From positions 1 to 64,000 of the forward strand of contig CASGHK010000047.1 of NCBI GenBank assembly GCA_949320185.1: 64,000 nucleotides of DNA. The letters run 5' to 3'. Within the stretch, counting starts at the first letter, position 1. Each line of letters begins with the position of its first letter. This document shows, piece after piece, positions 19,101-26,461 of this stretch. A program made the position numbers and the translations under genes. The notes under the pieces are model-generated. The model did not search any database, was not told the origin of the DNA, and saw only the letters and a program-made list of their open reading frames with translations. Origin of the DNA: an uncultured Methanomicrobiales archaeon. Its GTDB lineage: Archaea > Halobacteriota > Methanomicrobia > Methanomicrobiales > Methanospirillaceae.

Positions 19101-21648
19101 CTGGATCTACACCGTCGACTGGAGGGTGGCAGCCACACCAGACCCGCTGCTCAACACCGTCACAGCAAGCGGCCAGTACGGAGGAGTGACCTACACAGAT
19201 AAGGACGAACACAGTCTTGACGTCCTCGAGCCAGGTCCAGCGCCAGCCATCCTACTCGAGAAGTCCGGGCCGGCGACGGCATACATCGGTGAGAAGATCA
19301 CGTACACGTTCAAACTCACGAACACAGGCAGTGTCCCGCTCACCAGCGTGACGATTACCGACCCGATGCTCGGCGGGGTGATCCCCGGGCCGACAGGCGG
19401 CGACCTCGACAATGATCAGGTGCTGGACCTCGGCGAGTCCTGGATCTACTCCGCCACGTACACCGTTCCGGCCGATGCACCCGTCACGCTCAGGAACTCG
19501 GCGGTCGCGAGAGCGATCAGTGGGGGGACAGAGACCCTGACCGCCGACTCCAGTGACACCCGAATCCTCGGGCCGGCGCCGAGCCCGTCGGTCACCGTCC
19601 TGCCCAGCGAGACTGCCACGCTCGAACCGAACGTGACCGTGACCGCAACCGTGACACCGACAGTTACCACAACACCGACGGCAACCATGGAACCCAACCA
19701 GACAGCAACCGCAACCACAACACCGACGGCAACCATGGAACCCAACCAGACGGCAACTGCAACCACCACACCGGGCACAACCATGGAACCCAACCAGACG
19801 GCAACCACAAATGTCACTCAGACCCAGACCGTCGAACCCAGCGGGACCACCACAGTCGAGCCGAACCAGACCGCAACCGCAAACACCACGTCGACCATAA
19901 CCACGACACCGACCGCAACAACGACCAGGACACCGACCATCACCACGACGGTGACACAGACGCCTTCCAAGACGCCGACCATCACGGTGACAACGACACC
20001 GAAAGGAACTCCCGCCAAGACACCAACCGCGACAGTGACCAAGACTCCGACAAAGACAACCGTGGTGCCCACCAAGACACCTACGACCCCGTCCACCCCC
20101 GAGGGCAAGCCCAACACCGGCAAGACCACGGTCCCGACCACAAAGGTCCCGACCGGACAGACGACCTGGCCCACCACGACCGACACACCACCCGGGTCGA
20201 GCACTCCGACCAAAACGACGGTTCCAGGGACCCCAGACGAACCCTCCGGGCCGGTCATACCGCCGGTGGCGACACCGTCCACGACAATCGTCACCACGCT
20301 CCCATCAACCGAACCGACGGCGTCACCAACGCGCACGGGAACGGCAACAGGCACTCCGTCTCTGGCGCCCACGGGCACGCAGACCGGGACTCCGACTCCT
20401 GTGGTCACGATCCAGCCCGATCTCTGCCCGGTCCTGCCCGTTCCGACCGGACCGGTCACCGTGATCGACCGTTCGACCGTGATCACAGCGCCCGGGTTCT
20501 ACGCCCTGGGCGCGGGAGTGGTGAACACGACAGCCCTCGTCTGGCTTGACATCCGGGCATCGGACGTCACCATCGACGGGATGGGCCGGAGAATCGATGG
20601 TGTCGACCGGTCCGGTTCATACGGTATCAGGGTGCGCGGAGATGGAATCCTCTCGAACGTCACCATCCATAACCTGACGGTGACCGACTTCGCGTACGGG
20701 ATCGCATTCGAGAACGTGAAGTTCGGTCACATCGTCGGTATCGAAGCCTCATCGAACACCTACGATGGGATCCTGGTTGTCGGCGGACATGACAACCGGA
20801 TCGAGTGCAGCATCATCGACCGAGACGACGACGGGATCAACCTGGTCTCGACCGACCGCGCGTTCATCACCCACAACATCGTGACCGAGAACGTCCGCGG
20901 GTCCGGGATTCACCTCTCCATGGGGTGCGACGAGGCGACCCTGCTCGGCAATTACATCGCTGGGAACGATGAGGGGATCGAGATCGATGGCGCTTCGAAG
21001 ACCGTGGTTCGTGCCAACCGGATCCTCTCGAGCCGGTACTACGGCCTGAACCTGACGACGGCTCAGGACCTCACAATCGTCGACAACCACTTCAGTAACG
21101 TGGCAAACCTCCGCGTTCCGACCGGACCGTTCTCCGGGACCTGGTATCTCGATCCTGTCGTGGGTCCGAACGTGATGGGCAACCGGTATCTCGGCGGCAA
21201 CTACTGGGGCACGCCCGACAGGACCGGGTTCTCCGACACGACGCCTGACGCGAACAAAGACGGGTTCGTTGACGGGAGCTACCAGCTCCCGGGAGGACTC
21301 GGCGAAGACCGGTTCCCACTCGGCCCCCCCCTCTCCTCCACGGGGGACACCTACAGCCCGGGACCGACCGGCACATTCGACCAGGCTGACTCCGGTAGCG
21401 ACCCGTCCGTTGACACCAACACCCGAGCTGACGAGGGAGTGAACACCACCTTACCGGAAAAAACGGCCCCTAACGCGAACGCTAAGACCACAAAGACCAC
21501 GGCATTGCCGGGGCGGAGCCCGGCAGAGCAGGCCACACCGGGGACCGCGGAAGAGGCTACGCCGCCCACGCTGGCTCCGGGCTTTGGCATGGTCCTGGCA
21601 CTGGCCGCCTGTGGTTGTGTGGCGACGCGCTTCATGCGGAGAGGCTGA
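13111..21648 (+). CDS. Giant surface protein: N-terminal IgGFc-binding-like region, about 14 DUF11-like repeats, Thr/Pro-rich stalk, parallel beta-helix (NosD-like) domain, PGF-CTERM
   Basis: ORF track 13156..21648 (2830 aa). Signal-peptide-like sequence YLFFLALITLSLACPIVSA lies just upstream in frame, after an in-frame TAA at 13105. Repeats K.GPASA.IGE.ITYTFNVTNTGNVPL; C-terminus PPTLAPGFGMVLALAACGCVATRFMRRG. Confidence 0.8.
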   Translation: MFFLALITLSLACPIVSALPAGFQEFYLPLQANITQDAFVYVSRSTETTIGANMHYIVGVTASADNTVVYYDHWENGLQTGTGADEIVRLNKGQIYVFEASNVPANNRGTSIKYDGGDRIFVSGSLLQLVVSTWPESIGTVLSDAWEIYPTKAWNTQYIVPVGQDIGATANYADFSMTTIQVMSATNGNTVTISPPGSSPTTVTLNQGQAYSFTVAKAGTSVTGTAPVQVQIIAGDNANNIRYSMRGYTITPRQYWGTSYYAPVPSWPSRTISSTTYTPDTDLFLYNPNLAAITVQYQTRVGSGSFSIPAGSTKSFYEMTNGYVPTSSGVYLSSSSIFWGIGSCDTRSATFDWAYSLVPEQFLGTDNYISWAPGTRDKSANHSPVFITATTNRTTVYVYYAPDDGVPDQTFNLDRLQSIEVFDPDNDNSGMHVVSTAPVAMAWGQSPRVAGTGDPSLDMGYTTLPLPTEWIDISLDLEKTAEPTQIRVGGETTFTLNITVPSTAGAPVADLSIVDKLPPGWQYVPGSTKVDGIAFPDPAPVTGNLNAGYTLTWNGTGTLVQGSKRVLAFRALSTASVSAFFPNRNVASVTGTSVGATLTADSDAFVTFDNSLPGINIAKSGPASARIGEEIQYTFIVTNTGNLTLSNVTVNDELLGGNITGPVRGDDGDGRLNTTEVWVYEKNYTVPMGAPNPLENTAVATADYQGIPTSDLDDYRITLDIAPGINLAKEGPASTRIGEEITYTFNVTNTGNVPLRNVTVVDEQLGGKITGPVSGDDGDGFLELGEEWYYTATYTVPDDAPNPIINNATVSGDYLGAQAIDTDPHTTTLDIAPGINLAKEGPATARIGETITYTFNVTNTGNVPLRNVTVNDPLPGLTVSGPEKGSDGNDVLDINETWNYTATYTVPVGAPNPLENIATAAADYEGVPVQDTDGHTTTLDIAPVIKLVKNGLRSAQIDETITYTFNVTNIGNVPLRNVTVDDPLPGLTISGPEKGSDGNDVLDINETWNYTATYTVRDGDPNPLENNATVTGDYEGRQVHDTDDFSVPFDLAPGLKLVKVGPASAKIDEEITFEFILTNTGNVPLSNVTVTDPLPGITIDPKPDGDLNNDKVLDLTEIWRYNASYRVPADAPNPVLNNATATGDYRGNAATDSDEHAVTLNIAPDINLEKEGPASATIGETITYTFNVTNTGNVPLRNVMVTDPLPGVTINPTPAGDLNNDQVLDLTETWRYTATYTVPSGAPNPIPNTATARGDYQGLPAEDSDPHAVTLNLAPGIQVAKSGPASAVIGEEITYTFNVTNIGNVPLSNVIVNDPLLGGNVPGLPSGDDGDNVLEVGEIWNYTATYIVPTGAHNPLVNHATATGVYEETSAQAYDAHTTTLNIAPAINIAKYGPSSARIGDEITYTFNVTNAGNVPLSNVIVKDPLLGGTVLGPESGDDGDGVLELDESWNYSATYTVPAGAPNPLVNTVTASGDYEGHSVHTDDYAVTLNLAPGIHLAKEGPASATIGQTITYTFTVTNTGNVPLSNVTLTDPLPGITIDPTPDGDLNNDKVLDLTETWRYTATYIVPTGAPNPIPNTATVTGDYRGDTATDSDDHTVTLDIGPGINLAKEGPASATIGQTITYTFTVTNTGNVPLSNVTLTDPLPGITIDPTPGGDLNNDKVLDLTETWNYTATYTVPSGAPNPIPNTATVIGDHRGDTATDSDDHSVTLNIGPGINLAKEGPASAIIGQTITYTFTVTNTGNVPLRNVTVTDPLPGITIDPTPDGDLNNDKVLDLTETWNYTATYTVPTGAPNPIPNTATVTGDYRGHTATDSDDHTVTLNIAPEINVVKTGPATAGIGDKVTYTFTVTNSGEVPLANLSVTDNVAGTATYQSGDTNADNRLDHTETWIYTVDWTVAATPDPLLNTVTASGQYGGETYTDKDEHSLDVLSSGINVTKTGPATAGIGDKVTYTFTVTNSGEVPLANLSVTDNVAGTPTYQSGDTNADGRLDNTETWIYTVDWRVAATPDPLLNTVTASGQYGGVTYTDKDEHSLDVLEPGPAPAILLEKSGPATAYIGEKITYTFKLTNTGSVPLTSVTITDPMLGGVIPGPTGGDLDNDQVLDLGESWIYSATYTVPADAPVTLRNSAVARAISGGTETLTADSSDTRILGPAPSPSVTVLPSETATLEPNVTVTATVTPTVTTTPTATMEPNQTATATTTPTATMEPNQTATATTTPGTTMEPNQTATTNVTQTQTVEPSGTTTVEPNQTATANTTSTITTTPTATTTRTPTITTTVTQTPSKTPTITVTTTPKGTPAKTPTATVTKTPTKTTVVPTKTPTTPSTPEGKPNTGKTTVPTTKVPTGQTTWPTTTDTPPGSSTPTKTTVPGTPDEPSGPVIPPVATPSTTIVTTLPSTEPTASPTRTGTATGTPSLAPTGTQTGTPTPVVTIQPDLCPVLPVPTGPVTVIDRSTVITAPGFYALGAGVVNTTALVWLDIRASDVTIDGMGRRIDGVDRSGSYGIRVRGDGILSNVTIHNLTVTDFAYGIAFENVKFGHIVGIEASSNTYDGILVVGGHDNRIECSIIDRDDDGINLVSTDRAFITHNIVTENVRGSGIHLSMGCDEATLLGNYIAGNDEGIEIDGASKTVVRANRILSSRYYGLNLTTAQDLTIVDNHFSNVANLRVPTGPFSGTWYLDPVVGPNVMGNRYLGGNYWGTPDRTGFSDTTPDANKDGFVDGSYQLPGGLGEDRFPLGPPLSSTGDTYSPGPTGTFDQADSGSDPSVDTNTRADEGVNTTLPEKTAPNANAKTTKTTALPGRSPAEQATPGTAEEATPPTLAPGFGMVLALAACGCVATRFMRRG
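14950..19570 (+). repeat. Tandem DUF11-type repeats (roughly 330 bp period) within the giant gene
   Basis: 14 occurrences of the 'xINLAKEGPASAxIGExITYTF' motif counted by eye. Confidence 0.85.
19600..20430 (+). repeat. Thr/Pro-rich low-complexity stalk with TMEPNQTATATTTP repeats
   Basis: accatggaacccaaccagac(a/g)gcaac repeated three times; strongly Thr/Pro-biased translation. Confidence 0.85.
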
Positions 21649-21756
21649 AATCCTCCCCATTATCATCTTCGCCCCGCGTTGCACGGCTATTAAGCCGGTC
21701 CCGCTCCTATCGGAGGCATGGCACCGGGCGGAGGACCGCCGGCGCCTGAGGCATAC

Positions 21757-22236
21757 ATGATACGCTACAACTCGGTTGTCCTCTTCAGCGAGGATGTGCC
21801 CCGCCTGCGCGACTTCTACCACGATCTCTTCGGCCTCGAGGTCCAGCTGGACCTCGGTGGGATGGTGAGTTTCACCTGCGGCATCTCGATCTGGGAGATG
21901 GACGGTGTCCGCGAGATGGTCTACGATGGGCTCGAACCCTCGACGGTTGAGCGGCCCCGCCAGGAGTGCTACTTCGAGACCGACGAGATCGAGGGCTTTA
22001 TCGAGAGGCTCGGGGGCAGAGTCCGGCTCGCTCACCCGATGAAGACCGCCCCCTGGCAGCAGCGCGTCATCCGGTTCTATGACCCAGACGGTAACCTTAT
22101 CGAGGTGGGGGAGGCGATGGACGCGGTCGTCCGAAGGCTTGCGGCCGATGGCAAGACGGCCGACGAGGTCGCCGCACTCACGCTGATGCCGTCCGAGTTC
22201 GTGAACGCCGTGCTCGGGGGTGGCGTGAATGCCTGA
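21757..22236 (+). CDS. VOC family (glyoxalase/bleomycin-resistance-like) protein
   Basis: MIRYNSVVLFSEDVPRLRDFYHDLFGLEVQLDLGGMVSF ... VIRFYDPDGNLIEVGE. Confidence 0.8.
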   Translation: MIRYNSVVLFSEDVPRLRDFYHDLFGLEVQLDLGGMVSFTCGISIWEMDGVREMVYDGLEPSTVERPRQECYFETDEIEGFIERLGGRVRLAHPMKTAPWQQRVIRFYDPDGNLIEVGEAMDAVVRRLAADGKTADEVAALTLMPSEFVNAVLGGGVNA

Positions 22237-22750
22237 CCCGGTCACGACCTGCCAGAGCTGCGGGATGCCGCTCGCCGCTCCGGGCGACCGGGGAACAGAG
22301 AACGACGGCACGCCGAGTCCGTACTACTGCCGGTACTGCTACCGGGACGGCGCCTTTGCCGAGCCCGGCATCACCATCGAGCGAATGGCCGAGCGGGGAG
22401 GCGAGATGATGTCGACGATGTTCCAGATCCCGCCGGAACGGGCCCGGGCCTTCACCCTCCAGCAGCTCCGTTCCCTCCTCCGCTGGAGTGGCCGGCTGGT
22501 CCCCTCCTGTGGGAGCTGTGGTATGCCCCTCCAGGAGACGGGCGACGCCGGTACCGAGGCGGACGGGAGTCCGAGCACCCGTTACTGTGTCCACTGCTAT
22601 CGGGACGGTGCCTTCACCCAGCCCGACCTCACCCGCGAGACGATGATCGAGCAGTACGCCCCACTCCTCGCGAACGAGCTCGGGATGCCGCTCGAGCAGG
22701 CGCGGGTGATGGTCACCGCTTTCACCGCGACCCTTCCCCGATGGGGCTAG
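22229..22750 (+). CDS. Protein with two tandem putative zinc-ribbon domains
   Basis: CQSCGMPLAAPGDRGTENDGTPSPYYCRYCYRDGAF and CGSCGMPLQETGDAGTEADGSPSTRYCVHCYRDGAF. Confidence 0.8.
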   Translation: MPDPVTTCQSCGMPLAAPGDRGTENDGTPSPYYCRYCYRDGAFAEPGITIERMAERGGEMMSTMFQIPPERARAFTLQQLRSLLRWSGRLVPSCGSCGMPLQETGDAGTEADGSPSTRYCVHCYRDGAFTQPDLTRETMIEQYAPLLANELGMPLEQARVMVTAFTATLPRWG

Positions 22751-22815
22751 AGGTCCGCACCCTTTTTGCCGGAGGGCCGGCGTCGAAAAAGAGAGAGGTG
22801 GAGGAGATCGAGGGG

Positions 22816-23757
22816 TTACCGGGCGCGGGTGGACCCATCCGAGAGGGTCTGGGCCCCCCGGGAGTTGCCGCCGAACTGGTTCGACCCGATCTTTAAGTTC
22901 TGGCTCTGGATCGCCCAGAGGGCATAGTCACCGTTCTTCGAGACGGTGTTGCTGTTGATCGTGCAGTGGTCCGAGTCGAAGAGGACCATGCCCGACTGCG
23001 TGTGGGACGTCACCTGGTTGGAGGTAATCGTGTTCCCGGACGAGTAGTCAAGGAAGACCCCGTGGTCCTTGTTCCCCGAGACGCGATTGCCCTTGAGGGT
23101 GTTCCCGGTGGTGAAGTCCACGTACAGGCCCATTCGACCGTTGCCGTTCACGGTGTTGTCGAGGACGCTGTTGCCCTTCGAGTCATAGACGACCCCCGTC
23201 GAGGTCCGCCCAGTAGAAGCGAGCCAGAGACCCATCTCGCGGTTGTTGGAGATGGTGTTGGCCCGGATCGTGTTGCCGGAGCACTTTGACCAGACGTAGA
23301 GGCCCTGCATGTTCCCGCTCACCGTGCAGCCGGAGATGACGTTGTTGTTCGATTCGCGGAGGCTGATGCCCGCCCGCGTGTTGCTCGTTGAGGTGACAGA
23401 CTCGATCCGCCCGTTGTTCACGTTCTTGAAGTAGATGCCATCGTACCAGTCCTGGACGCGGACGTTCTTGATCGTGACGCCGGTGAGCGTCTTCCCGCCC
23501 TTGTTGACGAGTATACCGAAGCTGCCAGAGGCGTCCTTCCCGCGGATGGTGTAACCCCTTCCATCGATCGTGACGCCGGACGACTGGACCTGGATCGCAG
23601 GGGATGAACCGCCCGTGATGTCCTTCGCGAGGACATAGGTGCCAGGCGATGAAATGACAGTCGGGCCGGTGATGGTCGTCGCACCGAGAACCGCGGGGAT
23701 TGCCGCGATCAGGACCAGCGCAACGAGACCGGACCTCAAAATCAGGCTGTTCTTCAT
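22816..23757 (-). CDS. Secreted NosD-like right-handed parallel beta-helix protein
   Basis: Signal peptide; VTIDGRGYTIRG, GIYFKNVNNGRIESVTSTSNTRAGISLRESNNNVISGCTVSGN. Confidence 0.85.
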   Translation of the reverse strand: MKNSLILRSGLVALVLIAAIPAVLGATTITGPTVISSPGTYVLAKDITGGSSPAIQVQSSGVTIDGRGYTIRGKDASGSFGILVNKGGKTLTGVTIKNVRVQDWYDGIYFKNVNNGRIESVTSTSNTRAGISLRESNNNVISGCTVSGNMQGLYVWSKCSGNTIRANTISNNREMGLWLASTGRTSTGVVYDSKGNSVLDNTVNGNGRMGLYVDFTTGNTLKGNRVSGNKDHGVFLDYSSGNTITSNQVTSHTQSGMVLFDSDHCTINSNTVSKNGDYALWAIQSQNLKIGSNQFGGNSRGAQTLSDGSTRAR

Positions 23758-23822
23758 GCAACCCTTTCGGTTGCAGATGACCCTATAAACCCTTTCCTTT
23801 CTTCGATAGAGTCTTTTTGTGA

Positions 23823-24203
23823 TTACTCGAAGGTCGAATTCTCAGCAATGCATATATACTTTCTTGTGATTGTGACGATCCTCGTAATGTACGCGCGCAT
23901 GGATCTTCGCGGATCGGATGGTGCGGATGACGAGGTGCCGCACCCCCTCTCCCCCTCGCCGTGTGATGTGGGTCGAACTCCCACGTCTGTATCAAACCGG
24001 GCAACGATCTGGTCCCAGTCGAGCGATGGATCGAACGAATAGAAAAGCTCTTGCCCAGCCTCCTCGACCTTGAACCCGAGCGGCTCCACGGAGCCGAACC
24101 CCGCCGGACCGGCGAGGGTGTACCGGACCCGCACGACCGGGACGAGGACCCGTCCACCGACGATGACCGGGTCTCCGAGCCGAACCCCGTCACGGCTGAT
24201 CAC
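23823..24203 (-). CDS. Small GerW/YtfJ-like protein, possibly with an aberrant C-terminus
   Basis: DGVRLGDPVIVGGRVLVPVVRVRY resembles the GerW-like GEPIVMGDRVMVPISGYGFG upstream; GTG start overlaps the DUF2953 stop. Confidence 0.45.
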   Translation of the reverse strand: MISRDGVRLGDPVIVGGRVLVPVVRVRYTLAGPAGFGSVEPLGFKVEEAGQELFYSFDPSLDWDQIVARFDTDVGVRPTSHGEGERGCGTSSSAPSDPRRSMRAYITRIVTITRKYICIAENSTFE

Positions 24204-24889
24204 TGCCGGGCCTCCCGGACCAGGGCACGGACTTCTGGGCGGATCGCGAGCCGGAGCACCGGGACGAGGACCCGGATCGGAGAGCGGACCCGGACCTCGC
24301 CCCGGGCGTCCCAGTCCAGGAACGGGCCGTTGAAGACCGGAGTCGCGTTCAGGCAGAGCCAGGGTTGGACCGCGAGCGCCCCCCGGAGCGCCATCAACAG
24401 GCCGACCGTCTCCCCCGTCGTCGCTGCGTCCCCTGTCCCGACTGCGAGGTCGAGGCGGAGACGGAGGCGGGTCTGCCGCAGGGCGGTGATCGCCACGCGC
24501 TGAACCGCCGGCCGGAGCCGAAGGAGGAGACCGAGCACCCGGAGCGCCCGGCCGAGCGTCGCCATCGGGCGAGCCGCCGGCCCCTTGGCGGGTGCTGTCG
24601 TCGTCGTGGTTTCCACCGCAGTTTCCATACTGCGCTTCTCCTGACCCGCTCCTTTCTCCTTCTCTCCCGGGACCGGGAGGCGTACGGCGATGCCCGGGAG
24701 GCAGACCTCGAGCCGTCGTTCTCCGTCATCCTGCCGGAAACGGGCGCCGACGACCCCCCAGCTCACCTCCGCCGACGCCCGCTTCGGGACGGACCGGACG
24801 GTCGCCACGATCGGGACGAAGGTCAGGTACAGCAGGGCGATGACGACAAGGACCACCACGAGGACCGCAAGCGTCAGCAGGACCGGCAT
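24200..24889 (-). CDS. DUF2953-like membrane-associated protein
   Basis: N-terminal TM, then basic linker and GDAATTGETVGLLMALRGAL; position between GerW-like genes. Confidence 0.6.
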   Translation of the reverse strand: MPVLLTLAVLVVVLVVIALLYLTFVPIVATVRSVPKRASAEVSWGVVGARFRQDDGERRLEVCLPGIAVRLPVPGEKEKGAGQEKRSMETAVETTTTTAPAKGPAARPMATLGRALRVLGLLLRLRPAVQRVAITALRQTRLRLRLDLAVGTGDAATTGETVGLLMALRGALAVQPWLCLNATPVFNGPFLDWDARGEVRVRSPIRVLVPVLRLAIRPEVRALVREARQ

Positions 24890-24922
24890 GAGTCAAAGAG
24901 AGGGGAGAGGGGGGACCTGGGC

Positions 24923-25369
24923 TCAGGACTCGGAGGACGGGGGTTCGATCTCCTCTTCGAACCTCGCCACCGGGGAGGTGGATGCCGCGGACCGCTTCGA
25001 GGTGATCGCATCGATCACCTGGGGCACGAGCGAAGACGAGAGCGTCCCGACGACCTCGGCCAGCTCGGACTTCTTCTTGAGGAGGTGGACCTGCACCCCC
25101 GTCGGGCCGGCGACCGTCCCGTCCAGGACGACGACCGCGATCGGGTTGACGCCCGCGGCCGCTCCGACCGCCGAGCCGTCACCGCCCGCACCCTCCTGGC
25201 CCTCACCAGCCGTACCGTGGCCGGCACCGCCCCCGAAGCCGAACCCGTACCCCGAGATCGGGACCATAACCCGATCGCCCATCACGATCGGCTCGCCGAC
25301 CACGTTCTTCGTCGAGATCAGCCGTTCGAGTTCGAGGACGGCCGTCCGGATCATCTCTTCGCCAGACAT
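24923..25369 (-). CDS. GerW/YtfJ family protein
   Basis: STKNVVGEPIVMGDRVMVPISGYGFGFGGG ... NPIAVVVLDG. Confidence 0.75.
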   Translation of the reverse strand: MSGEEMIRTAVLELERLISTKNVVGEPIVMGDRVMVPISGYGFGFGGGAGHGTAGEGQEGAGGDGSAVGAAAGVNPIAVVVLDGTVAGPTGVQVHLLKKKSELAEVVGTLSSSLVPQVIDAITSKRSAASTSPVARFEEEIEPPSSES

Positions 25370-25518
25370 CTTGGAACCTCGTCCTATTAACGGCACGATG
25401 ATATAAAAAAAATTCGTACCGTTCCCTGGACCCTTTGCGGCCCTCTGACCCTCTTTCAGCCGATCCGGGCCCTCTCGGAAGGAGAATGCATAAAGGGTCG
25501 CGGCTCCCAAGGGCTCTC

Positions 25519-26388
25519 ATGACAGACGGGGACTGCCCCGCGGACGGGATCGACTGGGTCGAGGTCTGGCGCTGCCGACAACAGCGCCAGCGAACCGCGC
25601 GCAACTACATAGACGGTCGGCACCTCTGGAGCCGGGAGGAGAACGCCCGGCGCTACGACGCCTCCTCCCGGGACGAGTACGGCCCGCGGGTGACCGAAAC
25701 GATCGCCGGCCTCCCGCTCTCGCCCTCCGCCCGGGTGCTCGACATCGGGTCCGGGCCCGGGACGCTCGCCCTCCCTATCGCCCCACGGGTCCGCGAGGTC
25801 GTCGCCGTCGAACCGGCAAAGGGCATGACGGCCGTCCTCGCCGAGCACCTGGAGCGGGACGGGATCAAGAATGTCCGGATCGTCCAGAAGCGCTGGGAGG
25901 ACATCGATATAGTCGTCGACCTGGACCCGCCCTATGAGATCGTGATCGCCTCGTTCTCCGTCACGATGGAGGAGATCGACAAGGCGGTCCGAAAGATGGA
26001 CGCGGTTGCCGCCCCCGGGGGCATGATCGCGCTCTACTGGTTCCTCGACCCCTCCTTCTACGACCTCGCCTCGGAGGCGCTCTGGCCCGAGCTCCACGAC
26101 AGTCCGTACCGAGGGGGGCCCCGGGCAGACCTCCTCTTCCTCATCCTGGTCCAGCTCGGGTTCCTCCCCCGGGTCGAGGTGCTCGAGTTCGAGCGGACCT
26201 ATCGGTTCGCCACGATGGACGAGGCGATCGAGCATTTCGCACCCCACTTCAGCATCGAGGACGAACGTGGACGCGGCCTCCTCCGCTCCTATCTCGAAGG
26301 GGTTGCCCGGCCCGGGACCGGGGGCGAAATCGTGCTGTCCCACCCCTCGCGGTACGCTCGGGTCTGGTGGCAGAAGTCTCGGGTATGA
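25519..26388 (+). CDS. Class I SAM-dependent methyltransferase
   Basis: VLDIGSGPGTLALPIAPRVREVVAVEPAKGM. Confidence 0.8.
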   Translation: MTDGDCPADGIDWVEVWRCRQQRQRTARNYIDGRHLWSREENARRYDASSRDEYGPRVTETIAGLPLSPSARVLDIGSGPGTLALPIAPRVREVVAVEPAKGMTAVLAEHLERDGIKNVRIVQKRWEDIDIVVDLDPPYEIVIASFSVTMEEIDKAVRKMDAVAAPGGMIALYWFLDPSFYDLASEALWPELHDSPYRGGPRADLLFLILVQLGFLPRVEVLEFERTYRFATMDEAIEHFAPHFSIEDERGRGLLRSYLEGVARPGTGGEIVLSHPSRYARVWWQKSRV

Positions 26389-26461
26389 AGGAGCTGAAAA
26401 CCCCCCCTTGCAGGTCGGTTTATATCGCGGGGGACCGAACCTTCTGGATAGCGCGCGATCC

